Assembly: GCF_012971745.1 (NCBI RefSeq)
Contig: NZ_CP048834.1
Span: 1,922,001 to 1,986,000, forward strand
Origin: Starkeya sp. ORNL1
GTDB taxonomy: Bacteria > Pseudomonadota > Alphaproteobacteria > Rhizobiales > Xanthobacteraceae
Length of the DNA: 64,000 bases
Direction of reading: 5' to 3'
A program made the translations under genes and the position numbers. The notes under the pieces are model-generated. The model saw nothing but the letters and a program-made list of their open reading frames with translations, did not search any database and was not told the origin of the DNA. How positions within the stretch are numbered: position 1 is the stretch's first letter; each line of letters opens with the position of its first letter. Positions 8,225 through 16,348 of the stretch are shown one piece after another.

Positions 8225-10329
8225 TGACGCTGTCGCTGCGCCATCTGCCTGGCATCGTGCTCAGCGCCGTCGTCACCCTGCTGCTCGCCATCTTCATCGC
8301 CTACCCGATCGGCGCGGTGCTGGTGGAGAGCTTCGTCATTTCCGGCCCGATGCCGCCGGCGCAGCTGAAGGCCACCACCTCAGCCGCGCTCGACGCGGTG
8401 CCCGCCGCCGAGCGCGCGGCGCTGGTGCAGCGCTGGGTGACGAGTGCAACCGAGGCGGAGAAGGTCGAGGCCACCGCGAGCGCCTTCACGCTGGCCGGCG
8501 CGCCGATCACCTGGGACCGCAAGGCGGCGTTCTCCGCGCAGGCGGTGGCGATGGCAGCCGCGCTGAAGGCGCTGCCCGAGGCGACGCGCACCGCGGTGGA
8601 GGACAATTTCGCCATCGCCCATGTGATGCTGCACAAGCGCACGGCGCTGGCCTTCAAGGTGAAGGACGCGCTCGGCCAGCAAGGCTTCGACGCGCTGCGC
8701 AACGGCACCGACGACCGCTGGGGCCTCGACCATTACCTCAAGGTGTTCCAGGACCCCTATCTGCGCAACGCCGCCATCAACAGCCTGAGCCTCGCCGGGC
8801 TCTCGGTGGTGTTCACCGTCGCGCTGGCCTTCGCGCTGGCCTATGGCATCAACAGCGGCGGCGTGCCGTTCCCGTCCGCTACCCGCGCGGTGCTGCTGAT
8901 GCCGCTGGTGGCGCCGCCGGTGCTGATCGCCACCGCCACCATCATGCTGTTCGGCCGGCGCGGGCTGGTGACGCATGCGCTGCTCGACCAGTGGCTCGGC
9001 CTGATCGATGCCGACGAGACCAATCTCTACGGCCTGTTCGGTGTGGTGCTGGCACAGACGCTCTCGTTCGTGCCGGCCGCGCTGATCGTGTTCGACAATG
9101 TGCTGCGCAAGCAGGATGGCCGCATCGACGAGGCCGCCGCCGGGCTCGGCGCCGGGCCGCTGCGCACCTTCTGCCAGGTGACGTTGCCCATGGCATGGCC
9201 GGGCATCAAGCGCGCCATCGTGCTGGTCTTCATCATGAGCCTGACCGATTTCGGCAACCCGATGATCCTCGGGCGCGACACCCCGGTGCTGGCCGGCGTG
9301 GTCTATGACGAGATCACCGCCTATCGCAACACGCCGCTGGCGGCGGCCTTGTGCGTCTGGCTCATCATCCCCTCGCTGCTGCTGTACCTCGCGCTGGAGC
9401 TGATCGGCCGGCGCAAATCCTATGCGACCACCGCGGGCGCCCGCTCCGAGCTGCCGATGCCGCTCGCCGCGCGGGCCGGGCTCACCTTCATCGCCGGTGC
9501 TGTCGCGGCACTGATCTTCGCGGTTTACGGCACCATGGCGCTCGGCGCGGTGACGCGGGTGTGGGGCGTCGACTGGAGCCTGACGTTCGGCTATTTCACC
9601 AGCGCCGGTGTCGATGTCGGGCTCGGCGGCTCCGGCTACGGCTCCTCCGAGCGCGGGCTGGAGCTGGTGTGGGACAGCGTGCGGCTTGCCGGCATTGCCG
9701 GGCCGATCGGCGGACTGTTCGCCGTCATCATCGCCTATGTGGTGGAGCGGCTGCGCCCACCCGGCGCCAACCTCATCATGTTCCTGGCGCTGGTGCCGGC
9801 GATCCTGCCCGGCATCATCTTCGGCATCGGCTATATCGTCGCCTTCAACGTGCCGTTCGGCCTGCCCCAGCTCTCGCTCGGCGGCACCTCGGTGATCCTC
9901 GTCATCAACATCCTGTTCTCCAACCTGTTCGTCGGCGTGCTCGCCGCGCGGGCGGCGCTGCAGCGGCTCGACCGCTCGGTGGACGAGGCGGCGGAGAGTC
10001 TCGGCGCCGGGCTGATCTCGCGCTTCACCCGGGTGACGCTGCCGATGCTGCGCCCGGCTTTGCTGCTCGGCATGCTCTATGTGTTCATCGATGGGCTGAC
10101 GACCCTCTCCTCGGTGATCTTCCTGGTCTCCGGCAATCACAAGCTCGCCTCGGTGGCGATCTTCAACCACGCCGTCTCCGGCGATTACGGCTATGCCGCC
10201 GCCAAGAGCCTCGCTTTGCTCGGCTTCGCGCTGCTGGCGATGGGGTTGGCGTGGCTGGTCGAGAACCGCAAGCTCAGTTTCCGCCGGCGCGACGCGATGT
10301 CGGCCGATCTCGCCATGGTGCGCCCGTGA
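8221..10329 (+). CDS. fused two-domain ABC permease with large periplasmic insertion
   Basis: Inner-membrane permease of 702 residues (GTG at 8221 or ATG at 8224, overlapping the ATPase stop). It contains two complete binding-protein-dependent permease modules, each with the EAA loop (IDEAAAGLGAGPLRTFCQVT and VDEAAESLGAGLISRFTRVT), so one polypeptide supplies both membrane halves. About 130 alanine-rich hydrophilic residues lie between the first membrane helix (about 17-37) and the rest (from about 175). The related phosphonate permeases I recall are roughly 550 residues, so this insertion is extra. It would face the periplasm, where it might contact the receptor. Confidence 0.88.
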   Translation: MMTLSLRHLPGIVLSAVVTLLLAIFIAYPIGAVLVESFVISGPMPPAQLKATTSAALDAVPAAERAALVQRWVTSATEAEKVEATASAFTLAGAPITWDRKAAFSAQAVAMAAALKALPEATRTAVEDNFAIAHVMLHKRTALAFKVKDALGQQGFDALRNGTDDRWGLDHYLKVFQDPYLRNAAINSLSLAGLSVVFTVALAFALAYGINSGGVPFPSATRAVLLMPLVAPPVLIATATIMLFGRRGLVTHALLDQWLGLIDADETNLYGLFGVVLAQTLSFVPAALIVFDNVLRKQDGRIDEAAAGLGAGPLRTFCQVTLPMAWPGIKRAIVLVFIMSLTDFGNPMILGRDTPVLAGVVYDEITAYRNTPLAAALCVWLIIPSLLLYLALELIGRRKSYATTAGARSELPMPLAARAGLTFIAGAVAALIFAVYGTMALGAVTRVWGVDWSLTFGYFTSAGVDVGLGGSGYGSSERGLELVWDSVRLAGIAGPIGGLFAVIIAYVVERLRPPGANLIMFLALVPAILPGIIFGIGYIVAFNVPFGLPQLSLGGTSVILVINILFSNLFVGVLAARAALQRLDRSVDEAAESLGAGLISRFTRVTLPMLRPALLLGMLYVFIDGLTTLSSVIFLVSGNHKLASVAIFNHAVSGDYGYAAAKSLALLGFALLAMGLAWLVENRKLSFRRRDAMSADLAMVRP

Positions 10330-11543
10330 ACGATCTTGTCGCCCGCGATGCCGCGGCCTTCTTCCACCAGCACGGTTCCAGCCCCTGCCTCGCCGCGCTG
10401 CGGTCCGCCGAGGGCGTCTGGCTGGAGGATACCGAAGGCCGGCGCTTCATCGATCTGCACGGCAACACCGTGCACCATCTCGGCCATGGCCATCCCGAAT
10501 TGATCGCCGCGCTCAAGCGCCAGCTCGACGAACTCGCCTTCGCGCCGCGCCGTTTCACCAATGAGCCGGCGGTGCTTTTGGCGGAGGCGCTGCTGGCGCG
10601 CTGGCCGGGCGGGCCTGCCAGGGTGCTGTTCGCCACCGGCGGCTCGGATGCCATCGAGATCGCGCTGAAGCTCGCCCGCGTCGCCACCGGGCGGCAGGAC
10701 ACCATCTCGCTGGAGGGCTCCTATCACGGCCACGGCTTCGGCGCGTTCGGCCTGTCGCGCGCCGAACTCGACCCACGCCTCGGCGGGTTCCTGCACGGGC
10801 GCTGGCACGCGACACCCTATTGGGTGGCGGACGGCCCGGCGCGGATGCTGGCGGACATGGCACGCATCTTCGCCACCTCGCCCGGCATCGCCGCGGTGAT
10901 CGCCGAGCCGATGCGCTCCAATTGCCATGTGCCGCCGGATGGACTGTGGGCGGAAGTGCGCCGCCTTTGCGACGCGCATGGCGCCAAGCTGATCTTCGAC
11001 GAGATCCCCTCCGGTCTCGGCAAGACCGGCCGCTGCTTCGCCTTCGAGCATTTCGGCGCGCTGCCCGACGCGGTGGTGCTCGGCAAGTCGCTCGGCGGCG
11101 GCATGGTGCCGATCGCCGCAGTGATCGCCGACGCGAAGCTGAACGTGGCGCCGGAGCTTGAGCTCGGCCACTACACCCATGAGAAGAACCCGCTCACTAC
11201 CCGCGCCGCCCTGACCACGCTGGAGATCATCGCCCGCGATCGCCTGGTGGAGCGCGCGCGGGACGTCGGCGCGCGGCTGGTGGCCGGGGTGGCGGAGATT
11301 GCGGCGCGGGTGCCGGCGGTGGTCGGCGCGCGCGGGCTCGGGCTGCTGCTGGCGGTGGAGTTCGCCCCGCATTGCGACGCCGAGCGCCTGGTGGAGGCGT
11401 GCTTCGCCGAGGGGCTGTCGACCACGACCAAGGGCGCCCACGCCATCGGCCTGTCGCTGCCGCTGACCGTGACGGACACCGAGGCGGACGAGGTGCTGGC
11501 GCGGCTGGAGGCCGTGGCGGTGGCGCTGCCATCTCAGCCCTAG
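10326..11543 (+). CDS. class III PLP-dependent aminotransferase-fold enzyme of the phosphonate operon
   Basis: PLP enzyme of 405 residues. The fold is clear from the GSDAIEIALKLAR cofactor-phosphate region, EGSYHGHGFG, IFDEIPSGLGKTGR and the lysine in VLGKSLGGG that would form the internal aldimine. It starts with GTG at 10326 overlapping the permease stop, and so is coupled to the transporter. In aminoethylphosphonate loci this position may be taken by a transaminase or by the 1-hydroxy-2-aminoethylphosphonate ammonia-lyase (PbfA), which has the same fold. Which reaction applies cannot be settled here. No phnW, phnX, phnA or phnY gene is in the window, so downstream steps would be encoded elsewhere. 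Confidence 0.8.
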   Translation: MNDLVARDAAAFFHQHGSSPCLAALRSAEGVWLEDTEGRRFIDLHGNTVHHLGHGHPELIAALKRQLDELAFAPRRFTNEPAVLLAEALLARWPGGPARVLFATGGSDAIEIALKLARVATGRQDTISLEGSYHGHGFGAFGLSRAELDPRLGGFLHGRWHATPYWVADGPARMLADMARIFATSPGIAAVIAEPMRSNCHVPPDGLWAEVRRLCDAHGAKLIFDEIPSGLGKTGRCFAFEHFGALPDAVVLGKSLGGGMVPIAAVIADAKLNVAPELELGHYTHEKNPLTTRAALTTLEIIARDRLVERARDVGARLVAGVAEIAARVPAVVGARGLGLLLAVEFAPHCDAERLVEACFAEGLSTTTKGAHAIGLSLPLTVTDTEADEVLARLEAVAVALPSQP

Positions 11544-11555
11544 AGTGAAGCCCGA

Positions 11556-12074
11556 TTACTGCGAGACCACCTCGTATTCGTGGTGGATCGAGGATGCGTG
11601 CATGGTGTGGTCGAAGCCGTAAATGTGCACCGACACGGCGTCCTCGGTTCCCTCATTGGCCATCTGGTGGATATTGGGACCGGACGGCAGCATGGCCGCG
11701 ACGAAGCCCCGCTCGCGGCGGGCGATGCTTTCGAGAACGACCTGGCGGGATCCGATGGGCCGGAACCTCAGCTCGCTGATCACCCCGCTGAAGACGCCGA
11801 AGCAGCACGAGCAGTGATGGTCGTGTATCGAGGTCCTCGCGCCCGGCGGCCACAGGATCGCGTAGGCGCTCATCCGGCTGTCGCCGAACAAGAGGGTCCG
11901 TGCATAGCCCTCGCCATTGCGCTCCAGCTGGACCCGCTCGATCAGCTCCGGCCGGGCAATGATCGCATCGAGCGTCGCGCGGGCATGGGCGAGATAGGAG
12001 TCGGCGAGCGTGCGTGTCACGCGGCTCAGCTCCTGGAACGGGAGAATCTCACCGGCAGTCTGGGACGTCGTCAT
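11556..12074 (-). CDS. cysteine dioxygenase-family cupin protein
   Basis: Non-haem iron cupin of 172 residues, predicted to oxidise cysteine (or another small thiol) to its sulfinate. The iron-binding H-x-H is visible in TSIHDHHCSCCFGVFSG, with the third histidine probably in PSGPNIHQMAN. The open frame extends 27 codons upstream, but MTTSQTAGE at 12074 is the sensible start. It is divergent from an Lrp/AsnC regulator. Substrate assignment rests on family resemblance; bacterial members also include 3-mercaptopropionate dioxygenases. Confidence 0.8.
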   Translation of the reverse strand: MTTSQTAGEILPFQELSRVTRTLADSYLAHARATLDAIIARPELIERVQLERNGEGYARTLLFGDSRMSAYAILWPPGARTSIHDHHCSCCFGVFSGVISELRFRPIGSRQVVLESIARRERGFVAAMLPSGPNIHQMANEGTEDAVSVHIYGFDHTMHASSIHHEYEVVSQ

Positions 12075-12138
12075 GGTGTCCTCGCAGGGATAGGCGCACG
12101 TATCAGCGTGACAACCATAATATACCCCACACGACCGG

Positions 12139-12185
12139 AATTTTGTTGCAAACACACTGGGCTTTTCGGATCATCGAGCAAAATT
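12139..12185. promoter_or_regulatory. candidate Lrp-type operator
   Basis: AATTTTG at 12139-12145 and CAAAATT at 12179-12185 form an inverted pair in the AT-rich divergent gap between the dioxygenase and the Lrp gene. Lrp proteins bind multiple AT-rich sites, so the position is suggestive but the match is short. Confidence 0.3.
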
Positions 12186-12227
12186 ATCCCAATCTTGCGG
12201 ACGAACCTGTAAAATCATTCCTCGCCC

Positions 12228-12704
12228 ATGACCGTCATCGATGACTATGACAAACGCATCCTCGCCCTGCTCCAGCAGGACGCATCGCTGTCCACCGCCG
12301 AGATCGCCGATCGGGTCGGCCTGTCGTCGACGCCGTGCTGGCGCCGTATCCAGCGGCTCGAGGAACAGGGCGTCATCAGCCGGCGGGTCGCCCTGCTCGA
12401 CCGGAAGAAGCTGAATGTCGGGGTCACCGTCTTCATCGCGGTGCGGACCAGCCGGCACGGCCTGGAGTGGTTCGAGCAGTTCCACAAGGCGCTGAACGAT
12501 ATTCCGGAGGTGCTGGAGTTCTACCGGCTGGCGGGCGGCATCGATTACCTGATCAAGGCGGTCGTGCCTGATATCGCGGCCTATGACGCGCTCTACAAGC
12601 AGATGATCAGCAAGGTGGAGCTGACGGAGGTCACCTCGATGTTCGCGATGGAGGAGCTCAAGACCACCACCGAGATCCCGCTCCGCTATGCCCCGCTGCG
12701 GTGA
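12228..12704 (+). CDS. Lrp/AsnC-family transcriptional regulator
   Basis: Regulator of 158 residues with an N-terminal helix-turn-helix (STAEIADRVGLSSTPCWRRIQRLEE) and a C-terminal RAM ligand-binding domain (about residues 70-150). Divergence from a cysteine dioxygenase gene suggests it senses cysteine and controls thiol breakdown, as DecR/CyuR-type Lrp proteins do in enterobacteria. That link is an inference from position. Confidence 0.88.
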   Translation: MTVIDDYDKRILALLQQDASLSTAEIADRVGLSSTPCWRRIQRLEEQGVISRRVALLDRKKLNVGVTVFIAVRTSRHGLEWFEQFHKALNDIPEVLEFYRLAGGIDYLIKAVVPDIAAYDALYKQMISKVELTEVTSMFAMEELKTTTEIPLRYAPLR

Positions 12705-12735
12705 CGGCGTCGGGAAGGCAGGCGCTCTGCTGCGA

Positions 12736-12991
12736 CATCCTTCGAGGCCGCCTGCGGCGGCACCTCAGGATGACGTTGCGAACAACGTCATCCTGAGAGC
12801 CCGACTCGAAATCCGACGTATCCGTCGAGAGGAGCCCCTTTCCACCCTCATCCCCGGGCTTGACCCGGGGATCCAGACTTCAACCGGGTGCATGCGGAGG
12901 GGCTGGATCCCCGGGTCAAGCCCGGGAATGAGGACAAATTGGAGTTTTCGGTCAGCCTCTGAGGTGCGAGCGGAGCGAGCCTCGAAGGATG
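12736..12991. repeat. family A palindromic repeat, copy 3, split by a family C element
   Basis: The left half (CATCCTTCGAGGC to CGTCATCCTGAG) is normal. It is then interrupted by about 155 bp including a complete family C repeat, after which the right half resumes (CTGAGGTGCGAGCGGAGCGAGCCTCGAAGGATG, 12958-12991). The interruption falls inside the CCTGAGGTGC block. Confidence 0.85.
12847..12933. repeat. family C palindromic repeat, copy 1
   Basis: Reference copy for family C. CTCATCCCCGGGCTTGACCC and GGGGATCCAG lead in, and the inverted GGATCCCCGGGTCAAG and CCCGGGAATGAGG close the element, with about 30 nt of unrelated centre. It lies inside a family A element. Confidence 0.88.
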
Positions 12992-13013
12992 CCCGCCCCG
13001 AGCGCCCTCGCCC

Positions 13014-13316
13014 CTATCTCCCCAGCTTGTCCGCCAGGATCTCCAGCTTGTAGATGTCCGGTACCTTCTCCAGCAATTCGCCGGCCTTCGCCATCAGCGC
13101 CTCCGCCACCTTGCCGGAGAGGTGCGCCTCGCGGCCGTCCTCGTCGTCGAAGGTGTCGAAGATGGCGAAGGAGGATGGGCCCTCCTGTATGGCGTACCAG
13201 CTCACCGTGCCGGGCTCGGCATTCACCAGCGGAGCGGCGGAGCGCAGGAAGGCCGCGACCTCCTGCTCCTTGCCGGGCTTCGCCTTCAGCGGCACGTAAA
13301 GGGCATATTTGGTCAT
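13014..13316 (-). CDS. antibiotic biosynthesis monooxygenase (ABM)-domain protein, YgiN-like
   Basis: Small ferredoxin-like-fold protein of 100 residues, the size of one ABM domain. Family features include the early K-P-G-K-E-Q-E-V, the central PGTVSWYAIQ strand and FDTFDDEDGREAHLSG. Relatives act as quinol monooxygenases or cofactor-free oxygenases, or are simply stress-related. The substrate is unknown and the gene stands alone between a repeat block and a tandem repeat. Confidence 0.78.
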   Translation of the reverse strand: MTKYALYVPLKAKPGKEQEVAAFLRSAAPLVNAEPGTVSWYAIQEGPSSFAIFDTFDDEDGREAHLSGKVAEALMAKAGELLEKVPDIYKLEILADKLGR

Positions 13317-13404
13317 CGGCGCTCTCCCTTTGAAAAAGGCTAATCGCGCACGAAGCTCTGCACCTTGCGTGGAGTGCTGTCAGCCACGCCGGCGGTCACG
13401 ATGC

Positions 13405-13453
13405 CGTTCCTTTGGGCGTTCCCTCGGGCCGTTCCCTTGGACGCTCCCTCGGG
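13405..13453. repeat. four-unit 12-bp tandem repeat
   Basis: Units CGTTCCTTTGGG, CGTTCCCTCGGG, CGTTCCCTTGGA and CGCTCCCTCGGG follow each other, with one extra base between units two and three. The array ends 3 bp before the stop codon of the lipoprotein hydrolase gene on the other strand. Confidence 0.8.
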
Positions 13454-13456
13454 GCG

Positions 13457-14584
13457 TTACTGCCCGACCGAGGTGATCGCGGTGATCGCGCCCGCGGTGG
13501 CCATCCCCACCGTGCTCACCGGATTCACCTTCTCGGTCTGGTCGGTGACCGGCTGGCCGGTGGCGAGCTGCTTGCCGATCAGCTGGATGATCTTCGGGCT
13601 CTCGGCGAACTTGCCGTGATTGACCCTGTCGTCGGTCTTGATGTCCGTCATGTTGATGACGCTGATGCGGTTCTCCGCCAGGAAGTCCTTGTAGGCGGCC
13701 GCGTTGGGGTCGATCTCGCCGACCCGCGCGGTGCTGCCCCAGAGGAATTTCGAGGCCGCCAGCGCCTTGTCGTCCTGCGAGACGAAGATCGTGAAGTCCG
13801 GCCGCTTCTTGCCCATTTCCGCGACCTGGGTGCGGAAGATGTCGATGTCGACATCGGCGTCGGCCAGCATCACGTTGCGGACCTTGTTGGAGATGCCGCC
13901 ATCGCGGATCACCATCTGCCGCAATGTCTCCAGCGTCACCCAATTGCCCATCGAATGCGCCAGCACCGAGATGTCGCTGACCGACTTGTCGTCGATCAGA
14001 TACTGCAGCAGCCGCTCCAGCGCGTCGCGCGAATAGGTGGCGCTGTCGCGGTCATAGCCATAGGCCAGCAGCTTGCCGCGCGAGGGCCAGGTGAACAGCA
14101 CCGGAATGGCGTCAGTGCCTGAATCATGGACGATCTGCGCGAAGCGGAAGACCGCATCGTCGAAGCGGTTGTTGTAGCCGTGCACGAACACCAGCACGCT
14201 GCGACTGGGGCCGCGGGCGAGCCGGGTGGCAAAGCGCGCCTTGGCTTCGTCGCGGCTGATGGTCTCGGCACTGACCGTGGCGAAGGAAACCGCGGGATCT
14301 GCGGGAATCTTCTCCGGCCACTCCACCGCGCCGGTCTTGTGGCCGGGCGGGATGGAGATGACGATCTCGGCGAAGCCCGGTGTGCCGCGGGCCCCGCCGA
14401 ACATCTCGCCGGGCACGGCGGAGGGCTGGCGCGTGGTCGCCACCAGCATGTCGACCTTTGCGGTCGGGGTTGCGAGCGGCTCGCTCGCCAGGAACACGTT
14501 CTCGGGGCGCTGGGCGCAGCCGGCGCACAGCAACAGCGCCACCAGCGGCAGCGCAATGCGGCGCGTCAGAAATTTGTTTACCAT
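13457..14584 (-). CDS. exported lipoprotein alpha/beta-hydrolase (DUF900 family)
   Basis: Predicted periplasm-facing lipoprotein of 375 residues. A short basic start and hydrophobic core end in a lipobox (LLLCAGC, lipidated Cys about residue 22). The body is a DUF900 alpha/beta-hydrolase with the oxyanion region VLVFVHGYNN, the nucleophile elbow AHSMG (serine about residue 212) and plausible acid/histidine residues further on. Substrate unknown; esterase or lipase activity is likely. A 17/18-bp motif shared with the AraC locus lies about 60 bp upstream, so it may belong to that regulon. Confidence 0.85.
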   Translation of the reverse strand: MVNKFLTRRIALPLVALLLCAGCAQRPENVFLASEPLATPTAKVDMLVATTRQPSAVPGEMFGGARGTPGFAEIVISIPPGHKTGAVEWPEKIPADPAVSFATVSAETISRDEAKARFATRLARGPSRSVLVFVHGYNNRFDDAVFRFAQIVHDSGTDAIPVLFTWPSRGKLLAYGYDRDSATYSRDALERLLQYLIDDKSVSDISVLAHSMGNWVTLETLRQMVIRDGGISNKVRNVMLADADVDIDIFRTQVAEMGKKRPDFTIFVSQDDKALAASKFLWGSTARVGEIDPNAAAYKDFLAENRISVINMTDIKTDDRVNHGKFAESPKIIQLIGKQLATGQPVTDQTEKVNPVSTVGMATAGAITAITSVGQ

Positions 14585-14644
14585 GCTACCCGCAGCCCCC
14601 GCCGCCCTACGTCGGCGGTATAGACGTCAGTTTCCTGCAACCTA

Positions 14645-14662
14645 CTTGACATTTGATGACAC
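14645..14662 (+). promoter_or_regulatory. candidate AraC operator, site 1
   Basis: CTTGACATTTGATGACAC differs at one position from the site at 18955. It contains two TGACA direct repeats spaced about one helical turn apart, as expected for AraC-type half sites. It sits between the lipoprotein hydrolase start (14584, reading left) and a repeat. Confidence 0.5.
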
Positions 14663-14756
14663 GGACCCGGCCGCCGCACGCTTTTACGCGACCGATGCGG
14701 AAAGCAGCCGCCGCGTGTGGCTTCGTCGCCACATTGATGGACCGGAAAGTACAACC

Positions 14757-14868
14757 TCATCCTGAGGTGCGAGCGTAGCGAGCCTCGAAGGATGCTGAAG
14801 CAGAAGGCGTTCATCGGGGACGGGCATCCTTCGAGGCCCGGCTTGCGCCGGGCGCCTCAGGATGAGGT
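14757..14868. repeat. family A palindromic repeat, copy 4, inverted arm order
   Basis: Here the halves face the other way: CTCATCCTGAGG to GAAGGATGC first, then CATCCTTCGAGGC to CTCAGGATGAG. The spacer CTGAAGCAGAAGGCGTTCAT is nearly the same as that in the copy at 20168, so these two copies share a recent ancestor. Confidence 0.92.
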
Positions 14869-14886
14869 CGCGCATGTAGATCCCAG

Positions 14887-15321
14887 TCACCCGATATGGT
14901 CGAACTCGGTCAGGCCGATCGAGACCTCGCGGGCGAGATAGACCAGCGAGGTGCCGAACAGCACCAGCGCGACGACGAACAGCAGCGCCCCCCCGACCTC
15001 GTGCCGCCAGCCGAAGAAGGCGGTGGCGAATGCCAGGCAGATGAGGAGCGTGGTGACGATGGCGCTCCCCACCGCGAAGTGAATCGCCCAATGCAGCAGG
15101 TGGCTGCGCCGCCTGAGCCGCGGCAGGTCCGCCTTCAGATGGCGGCGGTGCGTGTCGGTGTCGGGGATGGCTCCGATCATGCGCGAGCGCTCGATGATAC
15201 CGTTCATGCGCCCGATGATCAGCGAGATGAAGCTGGCCAGCGCCCCGAGGATGAAGGCCGGCGCCGTGGCATGGATCATCACCTGCGAGAGCTGTTCGAC
15301 GGTGGGCGTAGAAGCGATCAT
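14887..15321 (-). CDS. DUF2721-family membrane protein
   Basis: Inner-membrane protein of 144 residues with a hydrophobic helix at about 18-37, a charged cytoplasmic stretch (RSRMIGAIPDTDTHRRHLKA) and two further helices at about 78-100 and 105-130. The family is widespread and of unknown function. It is flanked on both sides by repeats, which leaves it as a single-gene unit. Confidence 0.8.
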   Translation of the reverse strand: MIASTPTVEQLSQVMIHATAPAFILGALASFISLIIGRMNGIIERSRMIGAIPDTDTHRRHLKADLPRLRRRSHLLHWAIHFAVGSAIVTTLLICLAFATAFFGWRHEVGGALLFVVALVLFGTSLVYLAREVSIGLTEFDHIG

Positions 15322-15388
15322 CGTGTGTCCCTGGTGGCCGAGGACCGCGCTCCGCCTCGGAGCGCAGTCCGTAGTTCAAAAAATCGCC

Positions 15389-15472
15389 GTCATCCCCGGG
15401 CTTGTCCCGGGGATCTCGATTCCCGACAGCGCATCAGAGGCCGAGATGGCCGGCACAAGGCCGGCCATGACG
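15389..15472. repeat. family C palindromic repeat, copy 2
   Basis: Variant with GTCATCCCCGGGCTTGTCCC at the left, a centre reading ATTCCCGACAGCGCATCAGA and a GGCCGGCCATGACG right end. The same centre occurs in the copy at 32877, so a C1 (12.8 kb) and a C2 subtype can be told apart. Confidence 0.88.
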
Positions 15473-15510
15473 ATGGGAATGGTCTACTTCACCCCAAGAG
15501 GGAAGCCGCC

Positions 15511-16233
15511 TCAATAGCAGGGCGGATAGGGATAATAGCCGCAGGCCGGGTGGTAGTAGGGATAGGGATGGTAGTAGGGCGCGGCCGCTGCCGCGGCGCC
15601 GACCGCCACGCCGGTGGCAACCGCCGCCCCGGCCGCCGCACCGTACCACGCGCCGCGATAGGCGGTGCGGCGGGCGACGCCGGCATAGGACATCGGCGTG
15701 AACGGCATGCCGATGATGTCGATGAACACCGAGGCCGGGCCGTCGCCGCCAGTGAGCGCGCCTTCCAGTACCGCGACGTCGAAGGTCAGGGTGTCACCCT
15801 CGAGCTTGGGCGACTTCAGCGTCACCACGGCATCCTGCACGCTGTCGCCGGCCTTGTTGAACACCGAGACGGTGGCGTTCGGCGGATCCTTGCCGAAGCT
15901 GTCCTGCGCCGACCATTCCTCGAGCAGATGGGCGGTGAGGGCATGGCCGGCGGCACGCACCGGGCGATCGGCGAAGATGATCGAATTGGAGGCGACGCCG
16001 GTGAGCACCAGCTTGCCGTCCTTCAGGGTGGCGCCCTTCGAGTTGAGCACGATCAGCGCCGGCTCCATCTTGGCCTTGGCGGGCGCACCGGCACTCGGCG
16101 TGCCGATGGACTTGAGCGCCGGCGCGCTGATGGCGTCGGCCGCCTGCTGGGCGGAAGCGGGGGTGCCGATCAGCGCGAGGCCGAGCAGCGCGGCGCCGGC
16201 AACAAGCGCCGGCTTGAGAAGATGTAGCGACAT
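15511..16233 (-). CDS. exported protein of unknown function with Tyr/Pro/His-rich tail
   Basis: I do not recognise a family. The 240-residue product starts with a clear signal peptide (hydrophobic about 8-27, cleavage near ASA-QQ). A beta-rich middle (residues 50-165) follows. The end is unusual: an alanine/glycine/valine stretch (GAAAGAAVATGVAVGAAAAAA) that could insert in a membrane, then a tail of repeated Y-Y-H-P-Y-P units with two cysteines. Such tails are seen in small surface or outer-membrane-associated proteins. The Met at 16233 was chosen because the signal peptide begins there. Confidence 0.7.
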   Translation of the reverse strand: MSLHLLKPALVAGAALLGLALIGTPASAQQAADAISAPALKSIGTPSAGAPAKAKMEPALIVLNSKGATLKDGKLVLTGVASNSIIFADRPVRAAGHALTAHLLEEWSAQDSFGKDPPNATVSVFNKAGDSVQDAVVTLKSPKLEGDTLTFDVAVLEGALTGGDGPASVFIDIIGMPFTPMSYAGVARRTAYRGAWYGAAAGAAVATGVAVGAAAAAAPYYHPYPYYHPACGYYPYPPCY

Positions 16234-16348
16234 TGCTTGTTCTCCGAGAGTTTCCAGAAGGTCCGTCCGGTTGCACCCCTCCGATCGCCGTCCGGGGGGA
16301 CGGCGTCGGGTGGTGCCGGGCAACGTTAGGCGTCGGTCGGTCGGCGTA

